Positions 8,674 through 18,043 of a DNA stretch of 64,000 nucleotides are shown here, in pieces (positions within the stretch are counted from its first letter, which is position 1; each line of letters begins with the position of its first letter). A program made the position numbers and the translations under genes. The notes under the pieces were generated by a model. That model saw only the letters and a program-made list of their open reading frames with translations. It did not search any database and was not told the origin of the DNA. Source of the DNA: Paucilactobacillus vaccinostercus DSM 20634 (GTDB taxonomy: Bacteria; Bacillota; Bacilli; Lactobacillales; Lactobacillaceae); the NCBI RefSeq assembly GCF_001436295.1, contig NZ_AYYY01000006.1, positions 1-64,000 of the forward strand, read 5' to 3'.

Positions 8674-10032
8674 ATGATGGATATTGAAGTTGAACACCAG
8701 TTACCTGTGGAGAAGATCAGTGCTACGTTAGCACAAAATGATCGGGGTGAATTTCGGCGTGTTTTTTTAGAACTTCACTTTTATGATCAAGCTCGGCTGT
8801 TAATTCAATTAGATGAGCAACAACGGGGCAAAGTTTATCGTTATTTATCTGCCAAGGAACTTGGCGACATGTTTGATGAATTGGAAGTCAATGAGGGCAA
8901 TGCAATTGCGTATCTCAAAGAGATGAATCCACATCAAGGTGCGATGGTACTATCGGAAATGTATACAGATAATACGGTTGACATGTTAAGCGATGCAACG
9001 AGTAGCGATCTGGCGACATATTTAAATCTATTACCGAGCGGTGAAAAAAACGAAGTTCGTAAATTACTGAATTACGAAGATAAAACGGCCGGTGCGTTGA
9101 TGACTACCGAGTATGTGGCCGTGTCAATTGATGATTCAGTTGGAACGGCAATGCAAGTTATTCGGCGTTTGGCTCGGGATGCTGAAATTATTTATTACGT
9201 GTACGTGCAGGATGATGCAGAAAATCTGATCGGTGTTGTCACGTTGCGTGAATTACTGAGTAATGATAAACGGGCAATGGTCCGTGAAATTATGAATCCT
9301 AATGTCTACAGCGTGTTTGTGGACGATGATCAAGCAGATGTTGCGCAAACTGTCCGTGAATATAATTTTTTGGCGATGCCAGTTGTCAATCGGGCCGGTC
9401 ATTTATTAGGGATTATCACCGTTGATGATATTATTGATGTTATTGATGAAGAATCAACTGAAGATTACTCTGGTTTGGCCGGGGTTAATGTGGACGATCT
9501 AGAAGAATCCCCCATTATGGCGGCCGTTCATCGACTGCCATGGTTGATAACGTTGCTAATTTTGGGAATGTCAACGGCAACTTTGATTAACCATTTTGAA
9601 GGCTTAGTGAGTGAGGCTAGTATTTTAGCAGTTTTCATTTCTTTGATTACAGGGACTGCTGGTAATGCTGGTACGCAAAGTCTGGCCGTTGCCGTGCGTA
9701 AAATTTCAGTCGAAAATGATCGTAAGATGATTCAGTTGATCCGAAATGAAGTTATAACCGGGTTGCTAATTGGTGTTGTGACTGCAATTGTAATTACGGT
9801 GATTGTTGGTATTTGGAAAAATAATTTTGTCTTAGGTGCGGTGATTGGTATTTCAATGGTTGCGGCAATTATCGTTGCTAACCTAGCCGGTAGTCTGATC
9901 CCCATTTTGATGGATAAGATTGGTGTCGATCCGGCAGTGGCCAGTGGCCCTTTTATTTCGACCCTTTCTGATTTGACGTCAGTCATGATCTATTTTTCAA
10001 TTGCCCGGATTTTTTTAAATTATTTGATATAA
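8674..10032 (+). CDS. mgtE: magnesium transporter MgtE
   Basis: 452 residues with the MgtE layout: an acidic N domain (about 1-130), a CBS pair (about 135-255, LMTTEYVAVSIDDSVGTAMQ and IMNPNVYSVFVDDDQADVAQ), a connecting helix, then five membrane helices from about 285 containing the pore signature TGTAGNAGTQSLAVAVR. It imports Mg2+, gated by Mg2+ binding to the cytosolic domains. Last gene of the relQ operon; no Mg2+ riboswitch leader is visible. A CorA homologue lies at 16531-17496. Confidence 0.95.
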   Translation: MMDIEVEHQLPVEKISATLAQNDRGEFRRVFLELHFYDQARLLIQLDEQQRGKVYRYLSAKELGDMFDELEVNEGNAIAYLKEMNPHQGAMVLSEMYTDNTVDMLSDATSSDLATYLNLLPSGEKNEVRKLLNYEDKTAGALMTTEYVAVSIDDSVGTAMQVIRRLARDAEIIYYVYVQDDAENLIGVVTLRELLSNDKRAMVREIMNPNVYSVFVDDDQADVAQTVREYNFLAMPVVNRAGHLLGIITVDDIIDVIDEESTEDYSGLAGVNVDDLEESPIMAAVHRLPWLITLLILGMSTATLINHFEGLVSEASILAVFISLITGTAGNAGTQSLAVAVRKISVENDRKMIQLIRNEVITGLLIGVVTAIVITVIVGIWKNNFVLGAVIGISMVAAIIVANLAGSLIPILMDKIGVDPAVASGPFISTLSDLTSVMIYFSIARIFLNYLI

Positions 10033-10118
10033 AAAACGACCTTGAGATGGTGATGAACAACAACCATTAGGTTTTTACCTAATGGTCGCACTCACGTATC
10101 TAAAGGTCATTTTTTGAA
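10033..10118. terminator. nested bidirectional terminator between mgtE and the lactonase gene
   Basis: An outer stem GACCTTgAGAT / ATCTaAAGGTC encloses an inner 11-bp hairpin ACCATTAGGT / ACCTAATGGT. An A-run precedes and a T-run follows, so both convergent genes can use it. Confidence 0.8.
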
Positions 10119-11138
10119 TTAATAGTGTCTGATGCAGGTGCCTGCAGGGCAAGCAACGTGACTTTGCTGGAGAGATAATTTACCGTCATTGGCGCAACGA
10201 TTAAAAAGAGTTAGGTCGTTAGTTAGTTGATTAATACAGATCAGGTAATGATCGTTCTGGCTGAATGAGAGATCCTGTGGTAATTCACCAAGGGTACTAA
10301 TTTGCTGGACGGGTTCAAGGGTGCCATTACTTAGAATTTTGAATACGACTATTGTATTATGCCCCGCATTAGTTGCGTAGACGTAATGACCATCTTGGGA
10401 TACCAGAATGGCCGTTACGCGATTATGCCCGGGCCATTCTGGTGGAACGGTAGCAACCGTCTGGATTTTTTCTAATTGTGCGGTTTCCGCTACGTATCGA
10501 AGTACCTCAATCTTATTTTGAAAGTCACCAATAAGATATGCTGTTTGCCCATCTGGATGAAATTGAATTGTGTGTGGACCAAATCCGTCACTGCTCTGAT
10601 ACCGAGATTTGGCAAGCAGGGTTCCTTCATCAGAAATATGATAAATGACCGTTAAATCCATCCCCGAATCACAAACGATTAATTGGCTATCGGGAGTAAG
10701 ATTACAGCCCTTGATATGGGACATGTTTTGTTCTTGAAGTGGTCCAGGTAGTCCTTGATGAACAACACTGTCAGTTTGTGTGAGCTGTCCGGAAACGCCG
10801 ATGTGAAAGACGGTTACCGAACCGGTGGCGTCATGACCACTGATAAGTAAATTACGACTATCATCGATGACAAGGGTACTTGGGATCGTTAGTTGAGTGG
10901 TTGTCGATGGCATGGTGGGGGATGGCGTTAATTCGATCGTGGCAATTCCTTGAAAATGATCATTTTGGTAGGCTGCGTAGCATATCTGCTGTTTCCAGAG
11001 GACCAAGTTGGTTGGCTGATCTAATTCAATTATACGGGTCGCCGGAGTTAGGATCCCCTGACATGGGTCTAGTTGAATGGAATAAATACCTGCGTTATTA
11101 TGTTGAGCACTAGTTCCGATAAGAAATGTTTCTGACAA
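10119..11138 (-). CDS. lactonase-family beta-propeller protein (6-phosphogluconolactonase-like)
   Basis: 339 residues, no signal peptide. Repeating propeller blades of the YbhE/Pgl type (PF10282) are visible, for example GPHTIQFHPDGQTAYLIGD, GHNRVTAILVSQDGHYVYAT and LPQDLSFSQNDHYLICINQ. Members hydrolyse 6-phosphogluconolactone in the oxidative pentose phosphate pathway, but the family is broad. TTG start, with GAAGGGAG 9 nt upstream. Monocistronic, divergent from the AI-2E permease gene. Confidence 0.82.
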   Translation of the reverse strand: MSETFLIGTSAQHNNAGIYSIQLDPCQGILTPATRIIELDQPTNLVLWKQQICYAAYQNDHFQGIATIELTPSPTMPSTTTQLTIPSTLVIDDSRNLLISGHDATGSVTVFHIGVSGQLTQTDSVVHQGLPGPLQEQNMSHIKGCNLTPDSQLIVCDSGMDLTVIYHISDEGTLLAKSRYQSSDGFGPHTIQFHPDGQTAYLIGDFQNKIEVLRYVAETAQLEKIQTVATVPPEWPGHNRVTAILVSQDGHYVYATNAGHNTIVVFKILSNGTLEPVQQISTLGELPQDLSFSQNDHYLICINQLTNDLTLFNRCANDGKLSLQQSHVACPAGTCIRHY

Positions 11139-11170
11139 GAAAAAAACTCCCTTCGAGCTGTTCTCTAAAT

Positions 11171-11190
11171 CTTAACAATCCAATGTTAAG
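11171..11190. promoter_or_regulatory. inverted repeat in the lactonase / permease divergent region
   Basis: CTTAACA-atccaa-TGTTAAG is a perfect 7-6-7 inverted repeat. A second palindrome, GATAAC-a-GTTATC, lies at 11222-11234 in front of the permease SD. Both could be operators; no regulator is known. Confidence 0.4.
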
Positions 11191-11255
11191 AATACCAGCC
11201 TAATATTAAGTATGCTAAACTGATAACAGTTATCTGATTAAGGGGAGGTGGGCAT

Positions 11256-12446
11256 TTGAAACCACACGAGAAACCGGTCAATTCAATTTGGAATTTACTC
11301 AAGCAAAGCCGGATTGTGAGTGCATTGCTAATTATTTTGTTGGTACTACTAATTTTATACATGGGAAGCAAAGTTTCGTGGTTGTTTGTCCCCATTAGGC
11401 AGTTTTTGAGTATTATTGGGTTACCGGTCATTTTAGCTGGTGTGTTCTACTATTTGCTAAATCCATTAGTTAACCGGTTAGAAAGAAAAATGAAAGTTAA
11501 TCGTACCTTGACGATTACGGGTGTCTTTATCGTTGTGATTGTTCTACTAGGATGGGGAATTTGGAGCGTGATTCCCATTATTAATCAACAATTGCGGGAT
11601 CTAATTGCTGCGTTTCCAAACTATATTGATGAATTTAACCGCTTTGTGAATGGTTTGAATGCCCATCCATTAACAAAACAGTTTCAGGGTCAAGTCAATC
11701 ATTTCTCAGACCTAGCGGCAAAAGAACTGTCACAACGTTCAAGTGACTATATTAAAACAACCGTTAATTCATTGGGAAATGTATTAGGTACGATGACGAC
11801 CGTTGTAGTGGCCTTAATTACAATGCCGTTTATTTTGTTTTATTTACTTCGAGATGGCCGGAAATTACCTTATTACGTTGCTAAATTTGTGCCATCGCGG
11901 TTACAGCCGTCCTTTCTAAAGGTGTTAAGTGAGATTAATGCGCAGATTAGTAATTATGTTCGCGGTCAATTGACAGTCGCGTTTTTTGTCGCCATTATGT
12001 TTTGGCTGGGGTATTACTTCATTGGACTTAAATTCGCCCTTACAATTGGTGTGATGGCTGGAATTTTAAATTTAATTCCCTATCTGGGATCGTTTCTAGC
12101 AATGGTGCCCGCGATTTTAGTTGGGTCTTTTATGTCCCCGTGGATGCTTGTTAAAGTTTTAATTGTGTTTGCAATCGAACAAACTATTGAAGGACGGGTG
12201 CTATCACCGCTTATTTTGGGTAGTAATCTCAAGATCCATCCGGTAACGATTATTGTCGTATTGCTTGCATCAGGTAAAATGTTCGGTGTGATGGGCGTTA
12301 TTTTTGGGATTCCAGGATATGCGGTGTTAAAGGTTTTAATTACGCATTTATTTGAGTGGTATCGAGCTAACTCTGGTTTGTATGACACGACGCCTGCATC
12401 ATCAACAACTGAAAAGGAAGATGAACATGAAGAAAATCGAACGTAG
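11256..12446 (+). CDS. AI-2E family transporter (UPF0118 membrane protein)
   Basis: 396 residues with the PerM/AI-2E layout: paired N-terminal membrane helices (about 22-70), a further helix near 85-105, a soluble amphipathic stretch, then a C-terminal membrane block (about 170-370) with ILNLIPYLGSFLAMVPAILVG. Members export AI-2 or ions, or act as Na+/H+ antiporters; the substrate here is not evident. TTG start with GGGGAGGTGGG 5-9 nt upstream. It overlaps rlmA by 20 nt. Confidence 0.85.
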   Translation: MKPHEKPVNSIWNLLKQSRIVSALLIILLVLLILYMGSKVSWLFVPIRQFLSIIGLPVILAGVFYYLLNPLVNRLERKMKVNRTLTITGVFIVVIVLLGWGIWSVIPIINQQLRDLIAAFPNYIDEFNRFVNGLNAHPLTKQFQGQVNHFSDLAAKELSQRSSDYIKTTVNSLGNVLGTMTTVVVALITMPFILFYLLRDGRKLPYYVAKFVPSRLQPSFLKVLSEINAQISNYVRGQLTVAFFVAIMFWLGYYFIGLKFALTIGVMAGILNLIPYLGSFLAMVPAILVGSFMSPWMLVKVLIVFAIEQTIEGRVLSPLILGSNLKIHPVTIIVVLLASGKMFGVMGVIFGIPGYAVLKVLITHLFEWYRANSGLYDTTPASSTTEKEDEHEENRT

Positions 12447-13275
12447 TCGTCAATTTGTTGAACAAAATTTGGCATTGTTTCGTTGTCCGGTCTGCCATCA
12501 GCCAATGGAGAAGGTGGTTGGCAATAGTTTGGTCTGTGAACTAGGGCATCAAATTGATTTTAATAAGCACGGATATCTGTACTTTCTACAGCAAGGTGGG
12601 CAAACGGAGTATGATGCTGCGATGTTGTCTGCCCGCCGTAAGTTATTAACGGTAGGGCTCTTCCGACCAATTGTTGAAAAAATTAATACGTTAATGCCGG
12701 TGACAGCACAAACTATTTTGGATGTTGGTTCGGGGGAAGGGACGCCCTTGATGCAGTTACTGAATCTGCGCCAAACACACGATGTTGCAATTGGGTTTGA
12801 TATTTCAAAACCGGGAGTGACCTTGGCCACGCAGTTAGCAACCGATGCTTTCTTTTGTATCGCTGATCTCCGACGGCTCCCGTTTAATGATCAAACATTT
12901 GATACATTAGTTGAAATTTTTTCACCATCAGACTATGGTGAATTTCAACGAATCCTCAAACCAAAGGGCTCACTTTATAAGGTCATTCCGAATGCTCGAT
13001 ATTTAGGTGAGTTACGTGACATGTTATACCCGAGTGGCGATCATCAAACCTATGATAATTCTAAGGTCGTTGCCCTCTTTAAACAGCATTACGAAAACGT
13101 GATTGAGCATCGTGTCACCTATCAATTTGAAATACCGACTAATTTGCGTCAAGAGATGGTATTGATGACACCGCTCCATTGGGGGAAGGATGCACGGCAG
13201 CTCACCAGTGATCAACTCAAACAACTCACTAAAATTACGGTAGATGTTACTATTTTAGAAACTAAAAATGGATAA
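12427..13275 (+). CDS. rlmA: 23S rRNA (guanine-N1)-methyltransferase RlmA family
   Basis: 282 residues from the ATG at 12427 (SD AAGGAAG about 7 nt upstream; longer in-frame starts run back into the permease gene). The N-terminal zinc site C20-x2-C23...C37-x3-H41 is that of RlmA, followed by a class I SAM-binding motif TILDVGSGEGTPL (near 97-109). It methylates N1 of a guanine in 23S rRNA helix 35 (G745 or G748 depending on type; I cannot decide which). Overlap with the permease suggests coupling. Confidence 0.88.
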   Translation: MKKIERSRQFVEQNLALFRCPVCHQPMEKVVGNSLVCELGHQIDFNKHGYLYFLQQGGQTEYDAAMLSARRKLLTVGLFRPIVEKINTLMPVTAQTILDVGSGEGTPLMQLLNLRQTHDVAIGFDISKPGVTLATQLATDAFFCIADLRRLPFNDQTFDTLVEIFSPSDYGEFQRILKPKGSLYKVIPNARYLGELRDMLYPSGDHQTYDNSKVVALFKQHYENVIEHRVTYQFEIPTNLRQEMVLMTPLHWGKDARQLTSDQLKQLTKITVDVTILETKNG

Positions 13276-13456
13276 GCGGCGAAAGAAATTTGCATTATTT
13301 ATGAACAAGTGGTACATTTTAATGTAGAAATCGTTTGGTAATTGACATCGATTAGTCGTTGGTAATTACCAAGGAGTACTTCATTAAAGCAGCGTTTCGC
13401 CGTGCCCACACCGAGACCCTGCTTTTTTATTTTGGCAAAATTAAAGGAGTTTTATT
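13276..13456 (+). promoter_or_regulatory. rlmA-trmL intergenic leader with palindrome and terminator
   Basis: TTGGTAATT occurs twice (13335 and 13359); the second copy is part of the perfect 14-bp palindrome TTGGTAATTACCAA (13359-13372). A TTGACA box lies at 13342-13347. The strong hairpin at 13386-13430 then follows, and only about 14 nt separate its T-run from the trmL SD. No gene over 20 codons is present. Confidence 0.5.
13386..13430 (+). terminator. strong terminator immediately before trmL
   Basis: Stem AAAGCAG / CTGCTTT, then GTTTC / GAGAC plus one G-C pair, then GTG / CAC with a CCCA loop, followed by a T-run ending near 13428. It can end the permease-rlmA transcript, but it also stands in the way of any upstream transcript entering trmL. 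Confidence 0.8.
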
Positions 13457-13969
13457 GTGACAAATCATATTGTATTATTTGAACCATTAATGCCCGCTAA
13501 TACGGGGAATATTGCGAGAACGTGTGCGGGAACGGATACAGAACTTCACTTGATTAAACCGTTAGGCTTTTCTGTTGATGATAAGCATATGAAGCGCGCA
13601 GGATTAGATTACTGGGATAAAGTAAAAATTACATATCATGATAATTTACCAGACTTTATTAAGACGATTCCAGATATTAACAAATTATTTATTGTCTCAA
13701 AATTTGCGAGTCGTGATTATACGACGCCAGATTATTCGGTTAATACCGGTGATTACTATTTCTTGTTTGGTAAGGAAACAACCGGATTACCGGAACCATT
13801 CATGCGTCGATATCCCGAAAATGCGATTCGTATTCCACAAGACGATTCGAAAATTCGTGCGTTGAACTTATCAAATAGTGCAGCAATTGTTATTTATGAG
13901 GTACTGAGACAGCAAAGCTTTCCGAACCTGGAACGGGTTCACGAATACGACAATGATAAACTAAAGTAA
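13457..13969 (+). CDS. trmL: tRNA (cytidine(34)-2'-O)-methyltransferase TrmL
   Basis: 170 residues, SPOUT (SpoU) knotted methyltransferase of the TrmL/YibK size class. Motifs: [15 protein letters not shown] (motif 1), [13 protein letters not shown] (motif 2) and [20 protein letters not shown] (motif 3). It 2'-O-methylates the wobble residue of tRNA-Leu isoacceptors. GTG start with SD AAAGGAG. ftsK starts 11 nt after its stop codon. Confidence 0.92.
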   Translation: MTNHIVLFEPLMPANTGNIARTCAGTDTELHLIKPLGFSVDDKHMKRAGLDYWDKVKITYHDNLPDFIKTIPDINKLFIVSKFASRDYTTPDYSVNTGDYYFLFGKETTGLPEPFMRRYPENAIRIPQDDSKIRALNLSNSAAIVIYEVLRQQSFPNLERVHEYDNDKLK

Positions 13970-13979
13970 GGTGAAAAAA

Positions 13980-16280
13980 ATGGCGCGGAGGGCAAAAACG
14001 AAGACAGTTACAAAGCGGAAGTCAACCAGTCGCAAGTCGAGCTCAAGTAAATATGATTCAGCGCTAAATAACCTAGGAGGCGTCATTGTTGTCTTACTGG
14101 TGGTTTTGGGGCTATTTAACCTCGGTGCAATTGGAACGTTAGTTGCAGGATTATTTCGGGTAATCGTTGGTGAAACGTATGATGTTATGCTATTAGTCAT
14201 TGCGTTGTACGGTGCGGGAATGGCACTCAAGGGGCGCTGGCCACGTTTTAAGTGGCGTTTTATGCTAGGATTTGTGATTGGCTACGTGGGTGTTTTACTA
14301 CTCTTTCATGGTGCCATGTTTGATCAGCTAAATCGGCATAGTGAGTTCGTCACTCAAACCTGGACCAATTTGAATACCGATATCATGCAAGGAAGTTTTG
14401 ATATGCCCGTCGGTGGCGGAATGCTGGGTGCTTATTTGTACCAGCTATCATATTTTTTACTATCACGCTTAGGGACGATCATGGTTGCATGGTTACTGAT
14501 CGTTGTTGGAATTGTTATTTTCTTTAATATCCCGATGGTCACGATTTTAAAGAAACTTGATGTGGGGCTGCGAGCCATTGGAACGTGGCTTGCTTCGCTG
14601 AAGGATGAATTGCCTGAAAGGCAGCCACGACCGAAACGAGTCCGACAACCAAAGAAGGTGTCTCCGGCGACAGCTTCTGCTGATGATAATAATCCAAAAC
14701 ACGTGACAGACTTCTTTGATGATCCAGCAGATACCACGCCGCCTGTAAAAGACAAGCCATTAGAGCCTAAGATTACGGTGGCCAGTGAAACGCAGGCAAA
14801 GGCGAGTCACAATGATGATGACGATGATCAGATAACGATTAAACCGGCGCAGGAAAGTGAAAATGAGGACTATCAGCTGCCAAGTAGTGCCTTACTAACT
14901 AAGATTGGGGCTACGGATCAAAGTGCAGAATTAAAAGCAATCAATCAAAATACACAAACTTTGCAGGATACTTTTGCTTCGTTTGGGGTGGACGCTCAGA
15001 TTGAAAACGTCAGTTTAGGACCATCAGTGACTAAGTATGAATTACGGCCGGCGGTTGGTGTTAAAGTAAGTAAGATTGTACACTTGGCCGATGATTTGGC
15101 ATTAGCATTGGCTGCCAAAGATATTCGAATCGAAGCACCAATTCCGGGGAAATCTTTAATTGGGATTGAAGTTCCGAACCGACAAATTGCAACGGTTGGA
15201 TTCCGGGACATGGTTGAGTCGGCCCCGAAGAATAATAAAATTTTAGAGGTGCCATTAGGCCGCGCAGTCACCGGGCAAGTCGTGATGGCGGATTTGACCA
15301 AGATGCCTCATTTACTGGTTGCTGGTGCAACTGGGAGTGGTAAGTCAGTGGCGATTAATGTCATGATTACCAGCATTTTGCTGAAGGCGAAGCCCCATCA
15401 AGTGAAATTTTTAATGATTGATCCGAAGAAAGTGGAATTAAGTGTTTATAATGGAATTCCCCATTTACTGAGTCCTGTCGTTTCACAGCCTAAGAAGGCC
15501 GCGAAGGCGTTAGGAAAGGTTGTTGGTGAAATGGAACGCCGATATGAACTATTTGCCGGATTTGGGGTTAGAAACATTGATGGTTATAACCAGATGGTTA
15601 AGAAAAGTAACGAAGATAAGGGTGAAAACAATCCCTATTTACCGTTGATTTTGGTTATTGTTGATGAATTAGCAGATTTGATGATGACGGTCTCAAATGA
15701 TGTTGAGGATGCCATTGTGCGAATTGCTCAAATGGGACGGGCCGCGGGCATTCATATGATTTTAGCGACACAGCGACCGTCCGTAGATGTTATTACTGGG
15801 TTAATCAAAGCTAATGTGCCATCACGAGTAGCGTTTGCAGTCTCTAGTGGAATTGATTCAAGAACAATTTTGGATGCCAACGGGGCCGAAAAATTGCTTG
15901 GTCGTGGGGACATGCTCTTCATGCCGATCGATCAAAATAAACCAACCCGGGTTCAAGGGGCATTTATTTCCGATAAGGACGTGGAATCAGTCGTTGATTT
16001 TATAAAGCAGCAACAAACGGCTGAATATGATGAAAATATTGTTGTGAGTGATGAAGAAATGGTGCAAGACGAAACTCATGAGGATGAAGATGATCTTTAT
16101 CAAGAAGCAGTTGATTTCGTGATTGATCAGCAAAAAGCGTCGACTTCTCTGATTCAAAGGCGTTTTAGAATTGGGTATAATCGAGCGGCTCGAATGATTG
16201 ATGAAATGGAGCAGCGAGGATTGATCGGACCAGCAGAAGGATCAAAACCGCGCCAAGTTTTCAAAGAGAAAAAGGATTAA
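13980..16280 (+). CDS. ftsK: DNA translocase FtsK / SpoIIIE
   Basis: 766 residues from the ATG at 13980, which has AAGGTG about 6 nt upstream (an in-frame GTG at 13971 overlaps that SD). Layout: basic N-terminus, four membrane helices (about 25-185), an acidic low-complexity linker, the FtsK motor with Walker A GATGSGKS (near 449-456) and Walker [15 protein letters not shown], and a C-terminal gamma winged helix ([19 protein letters not shown]) for KOPS/SRS-directed translocation. It pumps DNA through the septum during division. Confidence 0.95.
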   Translation: MARRAKTKTVTKRKSTSRKSSSSKYDSALNNLGGVIVVLLVVLGLFNLGAIGTLVAGLFRVIVGETYDVMLLVIALYGAGMALKGRWPRFKWRFMLGFVIGYVGVLLLFHGAMFDQLNRHSEFVTQTWTNLNTDIMQGSFDMPVGGGMLGAYLYQLSYFLLSRLGTIMVAWLLIVVGIVIFFNIPMVTILKKLDVGLRAIGTWLASLKDELPERQPRPKRVRQPKKVSPATASADDNNPKHVTDFFDDPADTTPPVKDKPLEPKITVASETQAKASHNDDDDDQITIKPAQESENEDYQLPSSALLTKIGATDQSAELKAINQNTQTLQDTFASFGVDAQIENVSLGPSVTKYELRPAVGVKVSKIVHLADDLALALAAKDIRIEAPIPGKSLIGIEVPNRQIATVGFRDMVESAPKNNKILEVPLGRAVTGQVVMADLTKMPHLLVAGATGSGKSVAINVMITSILLKAKPHQVKFLMIDPKKVELSVYNGIPHLLSPVVSQPKKAAKALGKVVGEMERRYELFAGFGVRNIDGYNQMVKKSNEDKGENNPYLPLILVIVDELADLMMTVSNDVEDAIVRIAQMGRAAGIHMILATQRPSVDVITGLIKANVPSRVAFAVSSGIDSRTILDANGAEKLLGRGDMLFMPIDQNKPTRVQGAFISDKDVESVVDFIKQQQTAEYDENIVVSDEEMVQDETHEDEDDLYQEAVDFVIDQQKASTSLIQRRFRIGYNRAARMIDEMEQRGLIGPAEGSKPRQVFKEKKD

Positions 16281-16327
16281 AAAAAGGATGAATTATCGAA
16301 GTGAAAACTTCGTAATTCATCCTTTTT
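16281..16327. terminator. bidirectional terminator between ftsK and the DUF4044 gene
   Basis: AAAAAGGATGAATTA-t-CGAAGT / ACTTCG-t-AATTCATCCTTTTT with a GAAA loop; the A-run and T-run allow use by both convergent units. Confidence 0.9.
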
Positions 16328-16347
16328 GACGTTATAGGACAATTTTG

Positions 16348-16464
16348 TTAATACATGAGGGCCGATACGGCTGCAAATACTAAACTACCAATCATGGAAA
16401 TCAACATAAGCCAGATAGCGATCATTGTAATTTTTTCAAATGTTGAACGCTTCTTTTTTTTCAT
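16348..16464 (-). CDS. DUF4044 single-span mini-protein
   Basis: Only 38 residues. It begins MKKKKRSTFEKITMIAIW, continues through one hydrophobic segment (LMLISMIGSLVFAAVSAL) and ends MY. This is the size and layout of DUF4044 proteins of lactobacilli, the kind of basic-plus-one-helix mini-protein typified by Listeria Prli42. SD AAAGGCGG lies about 12 nt upstream. It follows corA by 66 nt on the same strand and ends at a terminator, so the two are probably cotranscribed. Confidence 0.75.
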   Translation of the reverse strand: MKKKKRSTFEKITMIAIWLMLISMIGSLVFAAVSALMY

Positions 16465-16530
16465 AAAATCAGATGCCGCCTTTCAAAATACTTTTATAAG
16501 TGTAACGAAACTATGCCTAAAATTCAATCA

Positions 16531-17496
16531 TTACATGTAATTGTGCCGCTTTAACAGCACTAATGTTACGGCGCTGATAATAATTGTGACGAAAAGAATG
16601 AGACTAAAAGCGGATGCGAGGTGAGCACCGGGCAGCGCGACATTCATTCCGTATAGTCCGCCGATAATAGTTGGGATGGTTAAAATAAGGGTGATAGAAG
16701 TTAAAATTTTCATGACGGCATTCAAATTATTCGAAACGACCGCTGAAACCATGTTACTATATTGATCCAAGATTTGACTCTGAATGTGGCACATACTGAG
16801 GGCCTGTTCATTTTCAATGATAGCAGCATTATTGAGTTTGCTTGTGTGATCCGAAACTAAAAAATTGGCGGATCGAAGGGCTTTTAGAACCGGTCGATTT
16901 TGTGTTAGCGCACTTTCAAATTCAATTAGCGTTTTTTGTAATGCCATAATCTGGTATATCTGTTCATTTTGGGTTGCCGAAGTTAATTGCTTTTCTAAAA
17001 TTTCCATTTGGTGACTAATGTCGTTTAAAGAGGTCACATAATCATGGGCAATGTACCATAACATCTGTGTTAATAACCATTTTTGATCCGGAATGATTTG
17101 GCTAGAAACTTCTTGGCGCATAACAAACCGTTGAATAAAGGGGGCCGGATGATCTGAAATAGTAATAATGATGTGGTGAATGACGATAAAGTTAATTGGA
17201 TATGTTGCGTAGTTGAGATAGCCAAGGGGGCTTGTTTGATGTTTCGGATAGGAAAGTAATAGCATGCTGGCTTCGTCATTATTTGATGACAGATTGGCTA
17301 CCCGGGAAGGTTCATGGTCGTCCAAAACAGAAGTAAAAAAGTATTTTGGAATTTGATAAAGGGTCATTAATTCATTGATATCCTCTTGACTAGGAGACTC
17401 GACGTTAATCCAACGTGCCTGATCGGGATTCGCAAAAATATCTTCTTCGTTAATCAAGACCAAGTGTTGGTGGTTGACCGCAAAAAACTGAATCAA
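16531..17496 (-). CDS. corA: CorA family divalent cation transporter
   Basis: 321 residues. A soluble N-terminal domain (about 1-250) with long helices is followed by two C-terminal membrane helices; the family signature YGMN ends the first (GGLYGMNVALPG, near 282-293). It forms pentameric Mg2+/Co2+/Ni2+ channels. The last residues (LLKRHNYM) are basic, as in the family. TTG start with AGGAGGTG about 6 nt upstream. Divergent from the DUF3397 gene; downstream mini-protein at 16348. Confidence 0.9.
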   Translation of the reverse strand: MIQFFAVNHQHLVLINEEDIFANPDQARWINVESPSQEDINELMTLYQIPKYFFTSVLDDHEPSRVANLSSNNDEASMLLLSYPKHQTSPLGYLNYATYPINFIVIHHIIITISDHPAPFIQRFVMRQEVSSQIIPDQKWLLTQMLWYIAHDYVTSLNDISHQMEILEKQLTSATQNEQIYQIMALQKTLIEFESALTQNRPVLKALRSANFLVSDHTSKLNNAAIIENEQALSMCHIQSQILDQYSNMVSAVVSNNLNAVMKILTSITLILTIPTIIGGLYGMNVALPGAHLASAFSLILFVTIIISAVTLVLLKRHNYM

Positions 17497-17607
17497 GTAA
17501 GCACCTCCTAATTTCTATTGTCCAAGCTGTTGAATAGTCTGATTTGTTTCATTATAATAATGCGTGTTTATGATTCGTAACTAATTTATAAAAAAGGTGA
17601 ATCTGTC

Positions 17608-17946
17608 ATGAAACAAATTATACTTCAAATCGTCATAATTACTTTAGTATCAGTAATTATAACCTTAATGAGACGGATTTTACATCGTTGGTGGCCACGA
17701 TTTTTCCGCTATAGTACGGTTTGGCCATTTTTAATGGGATACTACAGTAGTATTAATTTAACGTGGCGTTGGTTTTCATATCCCATGATGTTGTGGGCGT
17801 TGATTGGAATGCTGATTGTGATTGGGCAAATTTTGGTAAGTGGTGAACTTATCTACCACCGATTCTGGCGTTTTTTTTGGAAAATCACGGTTTTTTATGC
17901 CACAATTGTCTACATTGCCTCTATTTTTTACACTTTTATGGGATAA
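17608..17946 (+). CDS. DUF3397-like membrane protein
   Basis: 112 residues with about four hydrophobic segments (near 5-22, 42-56, 62-80, 92-110) joined by Arg/Trp-rich turns such as RRILHRWWPRFFRY. Size, topology and position immediately before mraZ match the DUF3397 family of lactobacilli and streptococci. Function is unknown. SD AAAAAGGTG. A hairpin separates it from mraZ. Confidence 0.65.
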   Translation: MKQIILQIVIITLVSVIITLMRRILHRWWPRFFRYSTVWPFLMGYYSSINLTWRWFSYPMMLWALIGMLIVIGQILVSGELIYHRFWRFFWKITVFYATIVYIASIFYTFMG

Positions 17947-17982
17947 GTCCCCACTTGTACAAAATTCTTATAACAGTTGATA

Positions 17983-18021
17983 TAGCAACGTTTGCTCATA
18001 GTAAACGTTGCTATTTATTTT
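17983..18021 (+). terminator. terminator-like hairpin after the DUF3397 gene
   Basis: 11-bp stem TAGCAACGTTT / AAACGTTGCTA with a 9-nt loop, followed by an imperfect T-run (tttatttt). Confidence 0.65.
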
Positions 18022-18043
18022 GCAGATAAATATTTTAACCAAG

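Noticed and set aside
13269-13328. 19-codon reading frame (MDKRRKKFALF...) overlapping the rlmA stop
   Set aside because: It starts within ATGGATAA overlap but has no SD and is very short; no recognisable family.
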